Below, one piece after another: positions 53,285 through 62,222 of a stretch of 64,000 nucleotides of DNA. The DNA is taken from positions 1-64,000 of the forward strand of contig NZ_JOFL01000003.1 in assembly GCF_000719265.1 (NCBI RefSeq), in the 5' to 3' direction. The position numbers were made by a program, and so were the translations under genes. The notes under the pieces are model-generated. The model worked only from the letters and a program-made list of their open reading frames with translations, was not told the DNA's origin and made no database searches. Position 1 is the first letter of the stretch. Each line of letters starts with the position of its first letter. The DNA is from Streptomyces roseoverticillatus (GTDB lineage: Bacteria > Actinomycetota > Actinomycetes > Streptomycetales > Streptomycetaceae).

Positions 53285-54331
53285 GTGCCGAGCAGCGCCC
53301 AGCCCACCCGCAGCCCCTCGCCCCGATACGGCGCCCGCCCGACGATGAAGGACGTGGCGGCCCGCGCGGGCGTCGGCCTCAAGACCGTCTCCCGCGTGGT
53401 GAACGGCGAGCCGGGCGTCACCGCGGACACCGAGCGGCGCGTCCAGGACGCCATCACCGCGCTGGGCTTCCGGCGCAACGACAGCGCCCGCATTCTCCGC
53501 AAGGGCCGCACCGCCTCCATCGGACTCGTCCTCGAAGACCTCGCCGATCCCTTCTACGCACCCCTCAACCGGGCCGTCGAGGAAGTCGCCCGCGCCCACG
53601 GCGCCCTGCTCATCAACGGCTCCAGCGCGGAGGATCCCGAGCGCGAACGGGAGCTCGCGCTGGCCTTCTGCGCCCGCCGGGTCGACGGCCTCATCGTCAT
53701 CCCGGCCGGCGACGACCACCGCTACCTCGAACCCGAGATCGCGGCCGGCATCGCCACGGTCTTCGTCGACCGGCCCGCCGGACAGATGGACGCCGACGCC
53801 GTCCTCTCCGACAGCTTCGGCGGCGCCCGCGAAGGCGTGGCCCACCTCGCCGCCCACGGCCACCGCCGCATCGGCTTCATCGGCGACCGCCCCCGCATCC
53901 ACACCGCCGCGGAGCGGCTGCGCGGCTACCGCGCGGCCATGGCGGACGCGGGCCTGCCCGTGGACGAGTCCTGGGTGTCCCTGGGCCCCACGACGCCCGA
54001 GCGCGTCCGCGCCGAAACGGAACGCATGCTCGCCGGCCCGGCGCCGGTGACGGCGCTGTTCACAGGGAACAACCGGGTGACGGCGACGGCAGTACGCGTC
54101 CTGGCCCGCGTGCCCCGCCGAGTCGCGCTCGTGGGCTTCGACGACCTCGAACTCGCCGATCTGCTCTCCCCTGCGGTCACCGTCGTAGCCCAGGACGCGG
54201 CCCGCCTGGGCCGCACCGCCGCCGAACAACTCTTCCGCCGCCTGGACGGCGCGGACGAACCGCCGCGGCGGGTGGTGCTGCCCACCCGCCTGATCGCGAG
54301 AGGTTCAGGCGAACTCCGCCCGGAGGAGTGA
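53285..54331 (+). CDS. LacI-family transcriptional regulator
   Basis: A 348-residue LacI/GalR repressor. The helix-turn-helix TMKDVAARAGVGLKTVSRVV lies near residues 20-39, followed by a hinge helix (NDSARILRKGRT) and a periplasmic-binding-protein-like sensor domain. The GTG at 53285 is preferred: AAGGA lies 7 bases before it. An in-frame ATG at 53243, adjacent to the operator, has no ribosome-binding site. The operator palindrome at 53223 suggests autoregulation and control of the divergent sugar kinase. The effector sugar is not evident. Confidence 0.92.
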   Translation: MPSSAQPTRSPSPRYGARPTMKDVAARAGVGLKTVSRVVNGEPGVTADTERRVQDAITALGFRRNDSARILRKGRTASIGLVLEDLADPFYAPLNRAVEEVARAHGALLINGSSAEDPERERELALAFCARRVDGLIVIPAGDDHRYLEPEIAAGIATVFVDRPAGQMDADAVLSDSFGGAREGVAHLAAHGHRRIGFIGDRPRIHTAAERLRGYRAAMADAGLPVDESWVSLGPTTPERVRAETERMLAGPAPVTALFTGNNRVTATAVRVLARVPRRVALVGFDDLELADLLSPAVTVVAQDAARLGRTAAEQLFRRLDGADEPPRRVVLPTRLIARGSGELRPEE

Positions 54332-54678
54332 CGGTAGTCCGCGGGGCGAAATGCGTACGCCTGGCACGGCACCGCCGAAATCCCCGGTGGGGGCGAACCA
54401 CCGCGGCGGCGGAAACAAGGGGCAACGGCCTGCCCCTTGACCAGCCGCCCCCCTGGCGGGGACAGGGTGTTCAGCCGGGCACGGCACCGGCAGTCGGGTG
54501 ACGGGCGGGAGGGGTGGGGGCGCAGGGGTAGGGGTCCGGGACGCTGACGTGTATTTGCGGGTCCGATGCGCAAGAGGGCACGAATGCGGCACCGGGGGCG
54601 GGCCCGTAAATATACGGTCCCGGACCCCTGCCCCGGAGCCCCCGCCCCGCACCCACCACCCACCGAAACCGCCCCACC
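54332..54678. other. 347-bp convergent gap with a 49-bp inverted repeat
   Basis: No credible gene. Most of the gap is G/C-biased by strand (G-rich left, C-rich right) and contains the long inverted repeat at 54511-54648. A locally AT-rich GTAAATATACG lies within its right arm. Confidence 0.7.
54511..54648. terminator. Very long imperfect inverted repeat, probable bidirectional terminator
   Basis: Left arm 54511-54542 plus 54548-54564, right arm 54600-54648, loop 35 bases. The central 12 bp GGGGTCCGGGAC/GTCCCGGACCCC are perfect. Elsewhere about eight positions are mismatched, mostly G-U-compatible, and the left arm has a 5-base insertion (54543-54547). It lies between the convergent LacI and CitE-like genes. 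Confidence 0.75.
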
Positions 54679-55959
54679 TCAGCGCCCAGCCACCCCCTCC
54701 AGCCCCTCCCGCCCCAGCCCCGTCAAAGCCGTCACCTCGCCCTCATCCACCGCACCGCAATCCATCCCCCGCAGCAGATACCCGCTCAGCGCCCGCGCCG
54801 TCGCCGGCTCGTCCAGCACGTCACCACCGGCCCGGTTCACATACGCGTCCAAGCGAGCCGCCGCGCTCCCCAGCCCCTCCCGGTAGAACGCGTACACCGC
54901 CGCGTACCGCGTCGGCAGATGCCCGGGATGCATGTCCCACCCCTGGTAGTACGCCCGCGCCAGCGACCGCCGCACCAGGCCGAAGTGCAGCCGCCACGCC
55001 GCGTGCACCTGGGACGCCGACCCCACCGGCAGCACGTTCGTCGACCCGTCCGACACCCGCACCCCCGTCCCCGCGGCCGCCACCTGCATCACGGCCTTCG
55101 CGTGGTCGGCCACCGGGTGGTCCAACGCCTGGTACGCCGCACCGACCCCGCACGACGCGCTGTAGTCGAACGTCCCGTAGTGCAGCGAGCCGACCCGACC
55201 CGCCCCCGCGTCGATCATCCGCGCCACCGTGGCGCGCCCGTCCGCCCCGAGCACCGCCTGCGTGGTCTCGATCTGTATCTCGAAGCGGATGCGCCCCGGC
55301 TCCAGCCCCCGCGCCTTCTCGAACTCCCCCACCAGTTCGGCCATGGCGGCGACCTGCTCCGCGTAACTCACCTTGGGCAGCGTGAGCATCAGCCCCGCGG
55401 GCAGCCCGCCCGCGTCCATGAGCCCGGTCAGGAAGATGTCCAGCGTACGGATCCCACGATCCCGGACAGCAGCCTCAAGACACTTCATCCGGATCCCCAC
55501 GAAGGGCGGCGCCACACCACCCGCACCCCCGCCCCCGCCCATCGCAGCCACAAGCCCCGCCGCCCGTGCCGCCGCCGCATCCTCCTCGTCATCGGACCGC
55601 GGCCCGTACCCGTCCTCGAAGTCGATACGAAGGTCCTCGACCGGCTCCCGCAGCAGCTTGGCGCGCACCCGCTCGTAAACCGGCACGGCAAGGTCCTCGG
55701 AGAGCCCGAGCACCGCACCGAGCGAGGAAGCGTCGGGCGCATGCTCGTCGAGCGCGTCCAGCGCCTGGTCGCCCCAGAACCGCACCGTGTCCGCGGCGAC
55801 GACGTCGGCGGGGACGTACACGGTGTGGACGGGCTGCCGCGTGCCGTCGTCGCCGGGATAGCGGCGCGCGAGGTGGGCGTCAACGTCGGCGAGAGAGACG
55901 CCGATACGTTCCTTCACCGCCCCCGTAAAGGTCGTCGCAACCAACTGCCGCTGTCCCAT
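54679..55959 (-). CDS. HpcH/HpaI aldolase / CitE-like protein (DUF6986-like)
   Basis: A 426-residue relative of the citrate lyase beta/HpcH aldolase TIM-barrel family. DLRIDFEDGYGPRSDDEED holds the metal-binding and catalytic acidic residues, RFEIQIETTQAVLG the second acidic ligand, and GSLHYGTFDYSASCG the end of the barrel. It is longer than CitE (about 300) with extra N- and C-terminal segments, as in an actinobacterial subfamily I recall as DUF6986. An aldol- or acyl-lyase reaction on a CoA thioester or oxo-acid is likely. The ATG at 55957-55959 is preferred over one six codons upstream. Confidence 0.82.
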   Translation of the reverse strand: MGQRQLVATTFTGAVKERIGVSLADVDAHLARRYPGDDGTRQPVHTVYVPADVVAADTVRFWGDQALDALDEHAPDASSLGAVLGLSEDLAVPVYERVRAKLLREPVEDLRIDFEDGYGPRSDDEEDAAAARAAGLVAAMGGGGGAGGVAPPFVGIRMKCLEAAVRDRGIRTLDIFLTGLMDAGGLPAGLMLTLPKVSYAEQVAAMAELVGEFEKARGLEPGRIRFEIQIETTQAVLGADGRATVARMIDAGAGRVGSLHYGTFDYSASCGVGAAYQALDHPVADHAKAVMQVAAAGTGVRVSDGSTNVLPVGSASQVHAAWRLHFGLVRRSLARAYYQGWDMHPGHLPTRYAAVYAFYREGLGSAAARLDAYVNRAGGDVLDEPATARALSGYLLRGMDCGAVDEGEVTALTGLGREGLEGVAGR

Positions 55960-56047
55960 GGCTGGCCCACCCTCCACGTTTCCGCTGCGCGGAACCGACC
56001 GTCCGCGCGGGCGAAGCTATCCACGCCACCGAGGCAGGTCAACAGGA

Positions 56048-56079
56048 AGGCCCCCGTACGCGGAAGCGTACGGGGGCCT
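56048..56079 (-). terminator. Intrinsic terminator after etfA
   Basis: A perfect 14-bp stem: AGGCCCCCGTACGC (56048-56061), loop GGAA, right arm 56066-56079. It begins 24 bases past the etfA stop on the minus strand. Confidence 0.9.
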
Positions 56080-56102
56080 CACCGGGAGCCGAAGGGAACG
56101 GA

Positions 56103-57065
56103 TCAGCCCTTGCGCGTCTTGACCTCGTCGGTCAGCTGCGGGACGACCTCGAAGAGGTCGCCGACCACGCCGTAGTCGACCAGGTCGAAGATCGGGGCCT
56201 CGGCGTCCTTGTTGATGGCCACGATCGTCTTCGAGGTCTGCATGCCGGCCCGGTGCTGGATGGCACCGGAGATGCCCGCCGCGATGTAGAGCTGCGGGGA
56301 GACCGACTTGCCGGTCTGACCGACCTGGTTGGTGTGCGGGTACCAGCCGGCGTCCACGGCGGCGCGGGAGGCGCCGACGGCCGCGCCGAGCGAGTCGGCC
56401 AGGGCCTCGATGATCGAGAAGTTCTCGGCGCCGTTGACGCCGCGGCCGCCGGAGACCACGATCGCGGCCTCGGTCAGCTCGGGACGGCCGGTCGACTCGC
56501 GCGGGGTGCGGGAGACGACCTTCGTGCCGGTGGACTTCTCGCCGAAGGAGACGGCGAGCTGCTCGACCGTGCCGGCGGCCGGGGCGGCCTCCGGGGCGGC
56601 GGAGTTGGGCTTGACGGTGATGACCGGGGTGCCCTTGGTGACGCGGGACTTGGTGGAGTACGAGGCCGCGAAGACGGACTGCGTGGCCACCGGGCCCTCG
56701 TCGCCGGCCTCCAGGTCGACGGCGTCGGTGATGATGCCGGAGCCGATGCGGACCGCGAGGCGGGCCGCGATCTCCTTGCCCTCCGCGGAGGACGGAACGA
56801 GCACGGCGGCCGGCGAGACGGCCTCGACCGCGGCCTGCAGCGCGTCGACCTTCGGTGCGACCAGGTAGTCGGCGAACTCGGCGGCGTCGGCCGTGAGGAC
56901 CTTCACCGCGCCGTACTCGGCCAGCGCCGCGGCGGCGGCGTCCGCACCGGCACCCAGGTGCACGGCGACGGGCTCGCCGATGCGGCGGGCGAGGGTGAGC
57001 AGTTCGAGGGTGGGCTTGCGGACGGCGCCGTCCACGTGGTCGACGTAGACGAGGACTTCAGCCAT
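56103..57065 (-). CDS. etfA: Electron transfer flavoprotein, alpha subunit
   Basis: A 320-residue EtfA. The FAD-binding domain has the signature [20 protein letters not shown] near residues 252-271. [15 protein letters not shown] precedes it. The N-terminal half is the alpha/beta domain that pairs with EtfB. ETF takes electrons from acyl-CoA and other dehydrogenases and hands them to the respiratory chain. The ATG at 57063-57065 lies 57 bases downstream of the etfB stop in the same operon, and a strong terminator follows. Confidence 0.96.
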   Translation of the reverse strand: MAEVLVYVDHVDGAVRKPTLELLTLARRIGEPVAVHLGAGADAAAAALAEYGAVKVLTADAAEFADYLVAPKVDALQAAVEAVSPAAVLVPSSAEGKEIAARLAVRIGSGIITDAVDLEAGDEGPVATQSVFAASYSTKSRVTKGTPVITVKPNSAAPEAAPAAGTVEQLAVSFGEKSTGTKVVSRTPRESTGRPELTEAAIVVSGGRGVNGAENFSIIEALADSLGAAVGASRAAVDAGWYPHTNQVGQTGKSVSPQLYIAAGISGAIQHRAGMQTSKTIVAINKDAEAPIFDLVDYGVVGDLFEVVPQLTDEVKTRKG

Positions 57066-57122
57066 GGCGTTGCTCCTGCTGGAAATGTGGGGCGGGTGAC
57101 GGTTCGTTCGGGATCAGAGAGC

Positions 57123-57911
57123 TCAGATGAACTTCTGGCCCGCGAGGAACTCGGCGAGCTGCTTGCCGCCCTCGCCCTCGTCCTTGACGACGGTGCCGGC
57201 CGTGCGGGCCGGGCGCTCCGTGACCTCGTCGACCTTGGTCCAGGCGCCCTCCAGGCCGACCTCTTCGGCCTCGAGGCCGAGGTCGGAGAGGTCCAGGGAC
57301 TGAACCGGCTTCTTCTTGGCCGCCATGATGCCCTTGAAGGACGGGTAGCGCGCCTCGCCGGACTGGTCGGTCACGGAGACCACGGCCGGGAGGGAGGCCT
57401 CCAGCTGCTCGCTGGCGGCGTCGCCGTCGCGGCGGCCGGTCACCTTGCCGTCCTCGACCTTGACCTCGGAGAGCAGGGTGACCTGCGGGACGCCGAGGCG
57501 CTCGGCGAGCATCGCCGGGACGACGCCCATGCCGCCGTCGGTGGAGGCCATGCCGGAGACGACCAGGTCGTAGCCGACGTGCTCCAGGGCCTTGGCCAGC
57601 ACCAGCGAGGTGCCGAGCGCGTCGGTGCCGTGCAGGTCGTCGTCCTCGACGTGGACGGCCTTGTCCGCGCCCATCGACAGCGCCTTGCGGAGCGCGTCCT
57701 TGGCGTCCTCGGGACCGACCGTCAGAACGGTGATCTCCGCGTCGTCGTCAGCCGCCTCCTTGATCTGCAGCGCCTGCTCGACCGCGTACTCGTCGAGCTC
57801 CGAGAGCAGGCCGTCCACGTCGTCGCGGTCGACGGTCAGGTCTTCGGCGAAGTGCCGGTCGCCGGTGGCGTCAGGCACGTACTTCACAGTGACAACGATC
57901 CTCAAGCTCAC
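57123..57911 (-). CDS. etfB: Electron transfer flavoprotein, beta subunit
   Basis: A 262-residue EtfB. LRIVVTVKYVPDATGDRHF is the N-terminal strand, ELDEYAVEQALQIKE follows, the AMP-binding region is DKAVHVEDDD ... VVSGMASTDGGMGVVP, and the family signature ends in SFKGIMAAKKKPV. It forms the EtfAB heterodimer with the next gene. The GTG at 57909-57911 (VSLRIVVTVKY) follows AGGAGAG by about 7 bases and is clearly the start; upstream residues are filler. Confidence 0.96.
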   Translation of the reverse strand: MSLRIVVTVKYVPDATGDRHFAEDLTVDRDDVDGLLSELDEYAVEQALQIKEAADDDAEITVLTVGPEDAKDALRKALSMGADKAVHVEDDDLHGTDALGTSLVLAKALEHVGYDLVVSGMASTDGGMGVVPAMLAERLGVPQVTLLSEVKVEDGKVTGRRDGDAASEQLEASLPAVVSVTDQSGEARYPSFKGIMAAKKKPVQSLDLSDLGLEAEEVGLEGAWTKVDEVTERPARTAGTVVKDEGEGGKQLAEFLAGQKFI

Positions 57912-58099
57912 GCCGGCTCTCCTACTGCATCGTCTCTTCGTAGCTGCCTTGGCAGGCAGCATAGGCGCCTTGTGGGGCGGATTCCGCCCGATGCGGGCCG
58001 CGCCTCGAACGGAATGTTACTCGTCAGTACAGCGACCCGTTCACCCGGACGCAAGGCCGGTCGGCTGTGATCTGTCCAACGCGGGAAACGCGGGACGTC

Positions 58100-58603
58100 T
58101 CAGTCCCGCAGACCGTTGAAGCGCCCCTGGTGGTAGACGAGCGGGCGCCCCGCTCCGGCGGAGTCGCCCGCGACGACCTCGGCGAGCACGACCCGGTGGT
58201 CCCCGGCGGGCACCCGGGCCACCACGCGGCACACCAGCCACGCGAGGACGCCGTCCAGCAGCGGCACGCCCTCCGGGCCGGGACGCCAGCTCGTGGGCGG
58301 GGCGAAGCGGTCGGCGCCGCTGCGCGCGAAGGTGCCGGCGAGCTCCCTCTGGTGCTCGCCAAGTATGTGCACGCCGACGTGCCCGGCCTCGGCGAGGACG
58401 GGCCAGCTGGACGAGCCGGTGCCCACGCCGAAGGAGACGAGGGGCGGCTCGGCGGCGACGGACGTGAGCGAAGTGGCCGTGAAGCCGACCGGGCGCGCGC
58501 CCTGCGCGGTGATCACGGCGACTCCGGCGGCGTGCCTGCGGAAGACGGAGCGCAGCAGTTCAGGAGTGGCGAGGGAGGTGCCGAGCCCGGGCATGGCCGT
58601 CAT
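58100..58603 (-). CDS. Flavin reductase family protein (HpaC-like)
   Basis: A 167-residue flavin-reductase-domain protein. Visible motifs are FRRHAAGVAVITAQ, PVGFTATSLTSVAAEPPLVSF (flavin-binding) and GRPLVYHQGRFNGL at the end. Such proteins supply reduced FMN or FAD to partner monooxygenases; no monooxygenase is adjacent. The ATG at 58601-58603 is chosen because AAGGA lies 7 bases upstream. A longer in-frame start at 58687 would add 28 repeat-derived residues. Tandem repeats lie upstream. Confidence 0.88.
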   Translation of the reverse strand: MTAMPGLGTSLATPELLRSVFRRHAAGVAVITAQGARPVGFTATSLTSVAAEPPLVSFGVGTGSSSWPVLAEAGHVGVHILGEHQRELAGTFARSGADRFAPPTSWRPGPEGVPLLDGVLAWLVCRVVARVPAGDHRVVLAEVVAGDSAGAGRPLVYHQGRFNGLRD

Positions 58604-58670
58604 GGAACTGTCCTTCTGCTGGTGGGTCGAACCGGTCTGTACGGTCGTCGCGGGCATCGTCGGCGCGGGC

Positions 58671-58739
58671 ATCGTCGTCACGGACATTTCGTCGTCTCGT
58701 CACGGACGTCTCGTCTCGTCACGGACATCTCGTCGTCGC
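58671..58739. repeat. Degenerate tandem repeat upstream of the flavin reductase
   Basis: Three copies of CGTCACGGAC followed by ATTTCGTC-like sequence, with periods of 22 and 19 bases, lie upstream of the flavin reductase start. A preceding pair of GCGGGCATCGTCG extends the pattern. Confidence 0.65.
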
Positions 58740-58935
58740 CGTCCTCACGGGCTCGGACAGCCCGCGCTCACCATCCGCACCGGGTCGGTGTGCGCATGTC
58801 CGTACAGCACGTGGAGAAACGGTCCTGGCCACATAACGTCACACTGACGATTCGCGGTGCGAAGCGTCAAGGCCGGCCTGGGAGATGGGAGGCGGATCAC
58901 GGGGCAGGCCGGGGGGATGGGGTTCCCGCGGCCGG

Positions 58936-59262
58936 TCACACCGCCGCCCCGAGCGCCGCGATGACGTCCGCCGTGCGCGGCTGGCCGGCGGCGCGGCGCA
59001 CGATGCGGCCGGCGGCGTCGAGGACGAGGACGGTCGGCGTCGCGGTGATCTCCAGGGCCCGGACGAGCGCGAGGTGCGCCTCGGCGTCGACCTCGACGTG
59101 CGCGACCCCCTCGACCATTCCCGCGACCTGTTCCAGGGTCCGCCTCGTGGCCCGGCAGGGCTGGCAGAAGGCGCTGGAGAACTGGACGAGCGTGGCCCGC
59201 GCCCCGAGCTCCCCGCCGATGTCGGCGGCCCCCAGCCGCGGCCCGTCGTCGCCCTCGCGCAC
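58936..59262 (-). CDS. Thioredoxin-fold protein
   Basis: A 108-residue thioredoxin-like protein. FCQPC at residues 32-36 is the CXXC redox motif, and ITATPTVLVLD contains the cis-proline. The length is that of a simple thioredoxin without signal peptide or membrane anchor. GTG at 59260-59262 is chosen because GAGGG precedes it at a good distance; an ATG at 59338-59340 would add 26 basic residues with a poorer ribosome-binding site. It is divergent from the PlsC-like gene. CQPC departs from the classic CGPC, so its redox potential may differ. Confidence 0.85.
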   Translation of the reverse strand: MREGDDGPRLGAADIGGELGARATLVQFSSAFCQPCRATRRTLEQVAGMVEGVAHVEVDAEAHLALVRALEITATPTVLVLDAAGRIVRRAAGQPRTADVIAALGAAV

Positions 59263-59526
59263 CCTCGGTCCCTCTTTCCGTCTCGTTTTCTTCGCAGGTT
59301 TTGCGGGCCTTGCGGGCCCCCGCGTCCACCGGTGCAGCATCGCGCGGACCGGAGAAAATTCCTCGTTCCCGGCGCCGACGTGATGAGGATCTCCCGGCCG
59401 CCGGGCCCTCCTCGCTGGCACCCGGGCCGGGCATTCGGGCACGATCTGGCAGAAGCCGAACCCTACGGCCGCGTAACTTAGCCCGGGAGACCCCCTCCTC
59501 CCCAAACCCGGAAGGATCCTCCCCCG

Positions 59527-60258
59527 ATGGCAGAGCTCGTCTACCCCCCGGTGATCGGTGTCGCCCGCACCATGTTCAAGGCGCTCGACCTGCGCTTCGA
59601 CATCCAGGGCGCCGAGCACGTCCCTGCGCGGGGCGGGGCGGTCCTGGTGAGCAACCACATCGGCTACCTCGACTTCGTCTTCTGCGGGCTGACCGCCCGC
59701 CCCGCCAAGCGGCTGGTGCGGTTCATGGCCAAGGAGTCCGTGTTCCGGCACAAGGTGTCGGGGCCGCTGATGCGGGCGATGAAGCACATCCCCGTGGACC
59801 GCGCGGCCGGCATGGACGCCTACAAGCACGCGCTGTCCGCACTGCGCTCCGGCGAGATCATCGGGGTGTTCCCGGAGGCGACGATCTCGCAGTCGTTCAC
59901 CCTGAAGAACTTCAAGTCCGGCGCGGCGCGGCTCGCCCAGGAGGCCGGGGTGCCGCTGCTGCCGATGGCGCTGTGGGGCACGCAGCGGCTGTGGACCAAG
60001 GGGCACAAGCGCGACCTGGGCCGCAACCACGTGCCGATCTCGATACGGGTCGGCGAGCCGATGACCCCCGAGGCCGGCGAGCACCCGGATACCCTCAGCG
60101 ACCGGCTGCGCTCCCGCGTCCAGGAGCTCCTGGAGGCGGCGCAGCGCGCCTACCCGGTGCGGCCGAAGGACGCGGACGACACCTGGTGGATCCCGGCGCA
60201 CCTCGGCGGCACGGCGCCCTCGCCGGACCTGGCGGCGGCGATGGACCGGCGCCGCTAG
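59527..60258 (+). CDS. 1-acylglycerol-3-phosphate acyltransferase (PlsC family)
   Basis: A 243-residue lysophospholipid acyltransferase. The catalytic H-X4-D motif is NHIGYLDF with His44 and Asp49. GVFPEATISQSFTLKNFKSG holds the glycerol-phosphate-binding motif, and VPLLPMALWGTQRLW is the fourth motif. It transfers an acyl chain to a lysophospholipid or related acceptor at the membrane. The ATG at 59527 was used; the upstream GGAAGGATCC fits a ribosome-binding site. A strong terminator separates it from the convergent aldolase gene. Confidence 0.93.
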   Translation: MAELVYPPVIGVARTMFKALDLRFDIQGAEHVPARGGAVLVSNHIGYLDFVFCGLTARPAKRLVRFMAKESVFRHKVSGPLMRAMKHIPVDRAAGMDAYKHALSALRSGEIIGVFPEATISQSFTLKNFKSGAARLAQEAGVPLLPMALWGTQRLWTKGHKRDLGRNHVPISIRVGEPMTPEAGEHPDTLSDRLRSRVQELLEAAQRAYPVRPKDADDTWWIPAHLGGTAPSPDLAAAMDRRR

Positions 60259-60297
60259 AGCGCGCCGGACCTCACACCGAAGCGCACCCGTCACGGC

Positions 60298-60335
60298 AAG
60301 GGGCGCCCGGCCGCACACGCGGCCGGGCGCCCTTT
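60298..60335. terminator. Bidirectional intrinsic terminator
   Basis: A perfect 14-bp stem: GGGCGCCCGGCCGC (60301-60314), loop ACAC, right arm 60319-60332. AAG before and TTT after extend it. It lies between the PlsC-like gene and the threonine aldolase gene. Confidence 0.9.
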
Positions 60336-60358
60336 CGCTTGTGCCGGGCGGGCCGCTG

Positions 60359-61441
60359 CTACTGCCGGCCCATCTCCTCGGCCAGGGCCGCCGCGAACGC
60401 GTCGACGTCGGCCTCGGTGGTGTCGAAGGAGCACATCCAGCGGACGTCGCCGGCCGCCTCGTCCCAGAAGTAGAAGCGGTAGCGCTTCTGCAGGCGCTCG
60501 CTCACGTCGTGCGGGAGCCGGGCGAAGACGGCGTTGGACTGCACCGGGTGCAGGATCTCCACGCCCTCGACGGCCCGTACGCGCTCGGCCAGGCGCGCGG
60601 CCATGGCGTTGGCGTGCGAGGCGCTGCGCAGCCACAGGTCGCCGCTGAGCAGGGCCTCGAACTGGGCCGAGACGAACCGCATCTTGGACGCGAGCTGCAT
60701 GGACATCTTGCGCAGGTGCTTCATCGCCCGCACCGCGTCCGGGTTGAGGACGACGACGCACTCGCCGAAGACCAGGCCGTTCTTGGTGCCGCCGAAGGAG
60801 AGCAGGTCCACTCCGGCGTCGGTGGTGAAGGCCCGCAGGGGGACGCCCAGGGTGGCGGCGGCGTTGGCGATGCGCGAGCCGTCCAGGTGGACCTTCATGC
60901 CCCGCTCGTGGGCGTGGTCGCAGATCTCGCGGATCTCCTCGGGCGTGTAGCACGTGCCCAGCTCGGTGGTCTGGGTGATCGAGACGATCTGCGGCTGCGC
61001 CCGGTGCTCGTCGTCCCAGCCGAAGGCCTCCCGGTCGATGAGCTCCGGGGTGAGCTTGCCGTGCTCGGTGGGCACGCTGAGCAGCTTCAGGCCGCCGACG
61101 CGCTCGGGGGCCCCGCACTCGTCGACGTTGATGTGCGCGGTGGCGGCGCAGATGACCGCGCCCCAGCGCTCGGTCGCGGCCTGGAGGGCGACGACGTTGG
61201 CGCCCGTGCCGTTGAAGACGGGGAACGCCTCGGCGGTGGGGCCGAAGTGCCCGCGCATCACGTCCTGGAGGTGGGCGGTGTAGTCGTCCTCGCCGTAGGC
61301 GACCTGGTGCCCGCCGTTGGCGACGGCGAGCGCCGCGAGGATCTCGGGGTGGGCGCCCGCGTAGTTGTCGCTGGCGAAGCCGCGCACCTCGGGGTCGTGG
61401 CGGCGTATCGCGTCGGTCGCTGCCGACGGGGTCGTGCTCAC
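60359..61441 (-). CDS. Threonine aldolase family PLP enzyme
   Basis: A 360-residue fold-type I PLP enzyme of the low-specificity threonine aldolase/beta-eliminating lyase family. GFASDNYAGAHPEILAAL starts the domain, VHLDGSRIANAA holds the Asp that binds the pyridine nitrogen, and LLSFGGTKNGLV contains the Schiff-base lysine. It cleaves threonine-like beta-hydroxy amino acids to glycine and an aldehyde. The GTG at 61439-61441 overlaps the SDR stop (GTGA); another GTG six codons upstream is possible. It is the last gene of the DUF6421-SDR-aldolase operon. Confidence 0.9.
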   Translation of the reverse strand: MSTTPSAATDAIRRHDPEVRGFASDNYAGAHPEILAALAVANGGHQVAYGEDDYTAHLQDVMRGHFGPTAEAFPVFNGTGANVVALQAATERWGAVICAATAHINVDECGAPERVGGLKLLSVPTEHGKLTPELIDREAFGWDDEHRAQPQIVSITQTTELGTCYTPEEIREICDHAHERGMKVHLDGSRIANAAATLGVPLRAFTTDAGVDLLSFGGTKNGLVFGECVVVLNPDAVRAMKHLRKMSMQLASKMRFVSAQFEALLSGDLWLRSASHANAMAARLAERVRAVEGVEILHPVQSNAVFARLPHDVSERLQKRYRFYFWDEAAGDVRWMCSFDTTEADVDAFAAALAEEMGRQ

Positions 61442-62199
61442 GCTTGCGGAGTCAGCCACAGACGGGTTCCGTTCACTTCCTGGGCGGGCTTCTCCCAGAC
61501 GCCGACGATCGCCTCGGCGAGGTCCTTGACGTCGGTGAAGCCCGCGAACTTCGCGTTCGGGCGCTCGGCGCGCATGGCGTCGTGCACCAGTGCCTTGACG
61601 ATCAGAATGGTGGCGGCGGCCGGCGGCGCCCCCTCGCCCCCCGCCTTGCGGAAGGAGTCGGCGAGCGCGAGCGTCCACGCCTCGGCGGCGGCCTTGGAGG
61701 CGGAGTACGCGGCGTTGCCCGCGGTCGGCTTGCTGGCGCCCGCGGCACTGATCAGCACGAACCGGCCGTTGCCGCTGCGCTGGAGGGCCGGCTCGAAGGC
61801 GAGCGAGGTGTGCTGCACGGTGCGGATGAGCAGCTTCTCGAGCAGCTCCCAGTCGGCGAGGTCGGTCTCGGCGAAGGTCGCCGAGCCGCGCCAGCCGCCC
61901 ACCAGGTGGACCAGGCCGTCGATGCGGCCGAACTCCTTCTCGGTGCGGTCCACCCAGCTGCGGGTGGCCTCCAGGTCGAGGAGGTCGACGGTGTCACCGG
62001 TGACCGTGGCGCCGCCGTGGGCGTAGCGGGCGGCGTCGACGGCCTCCGCGAGGCGGGCCGCGTCCGCATCGGCGGCGACGACCGTCGCCCCGGCCTCGGC
62101 CAGGCGCAGCAGCGTGGCGCGGCCGGCGGGGCCGGCGGCACCCGCCACTGCCACGACGGCACCGTCCAGCGGGCCGTTGCCGTTGGTGGGAGTGCTCAT
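61438..62199 (-). CDS. Short-chain dehydrogenase/reductase
   Basis: A 253-residue SDR. The cofactor loop VAVAGAAGPAGRATL is a variant of TGxxxGxG, DLLDLEAT follows, and the catalytic YSASK motif with preceding Ser is in SAAGASKPTAGNAAYSASKA. It should oxidise or reduce an alcohol/ketone with NAD(P). The ATG at 62197-62199 follows AAGGAG by about 7 bases, which decides it over the ATG nine codons upstream. It is coupled to the downstream aldolase by a four-base overlap, and the upstream DUF6421 gene ends 24 bases before its start. Confidence 0.9.
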   Translation of the reverse strand: MSTPTNGNGPLDGAVVAVAGAAGPAGRATLLRLAEAGATVVAADADAARLAEAVDAARYAHGGATVTGDTVDLLDLEATRSWVDRTEKEFGRIDGLVHLVGGWRGSATFAETDLADWELLEKLLIRTVQHTSLAFEPALQRSGNGRFVLISAAGASKPTAGNAAYSASKAAAEAWTLALADSFRKAGGEGAPPAAATILIVKALVHDAMRAERPNAKFAGFTDVKDLAEAIVGVWEKPAQEVNGTRLWLTPQA

Positions 62200-62222
62200 G
62201 GTCGTCTCCTTCGTCTGCTCGC

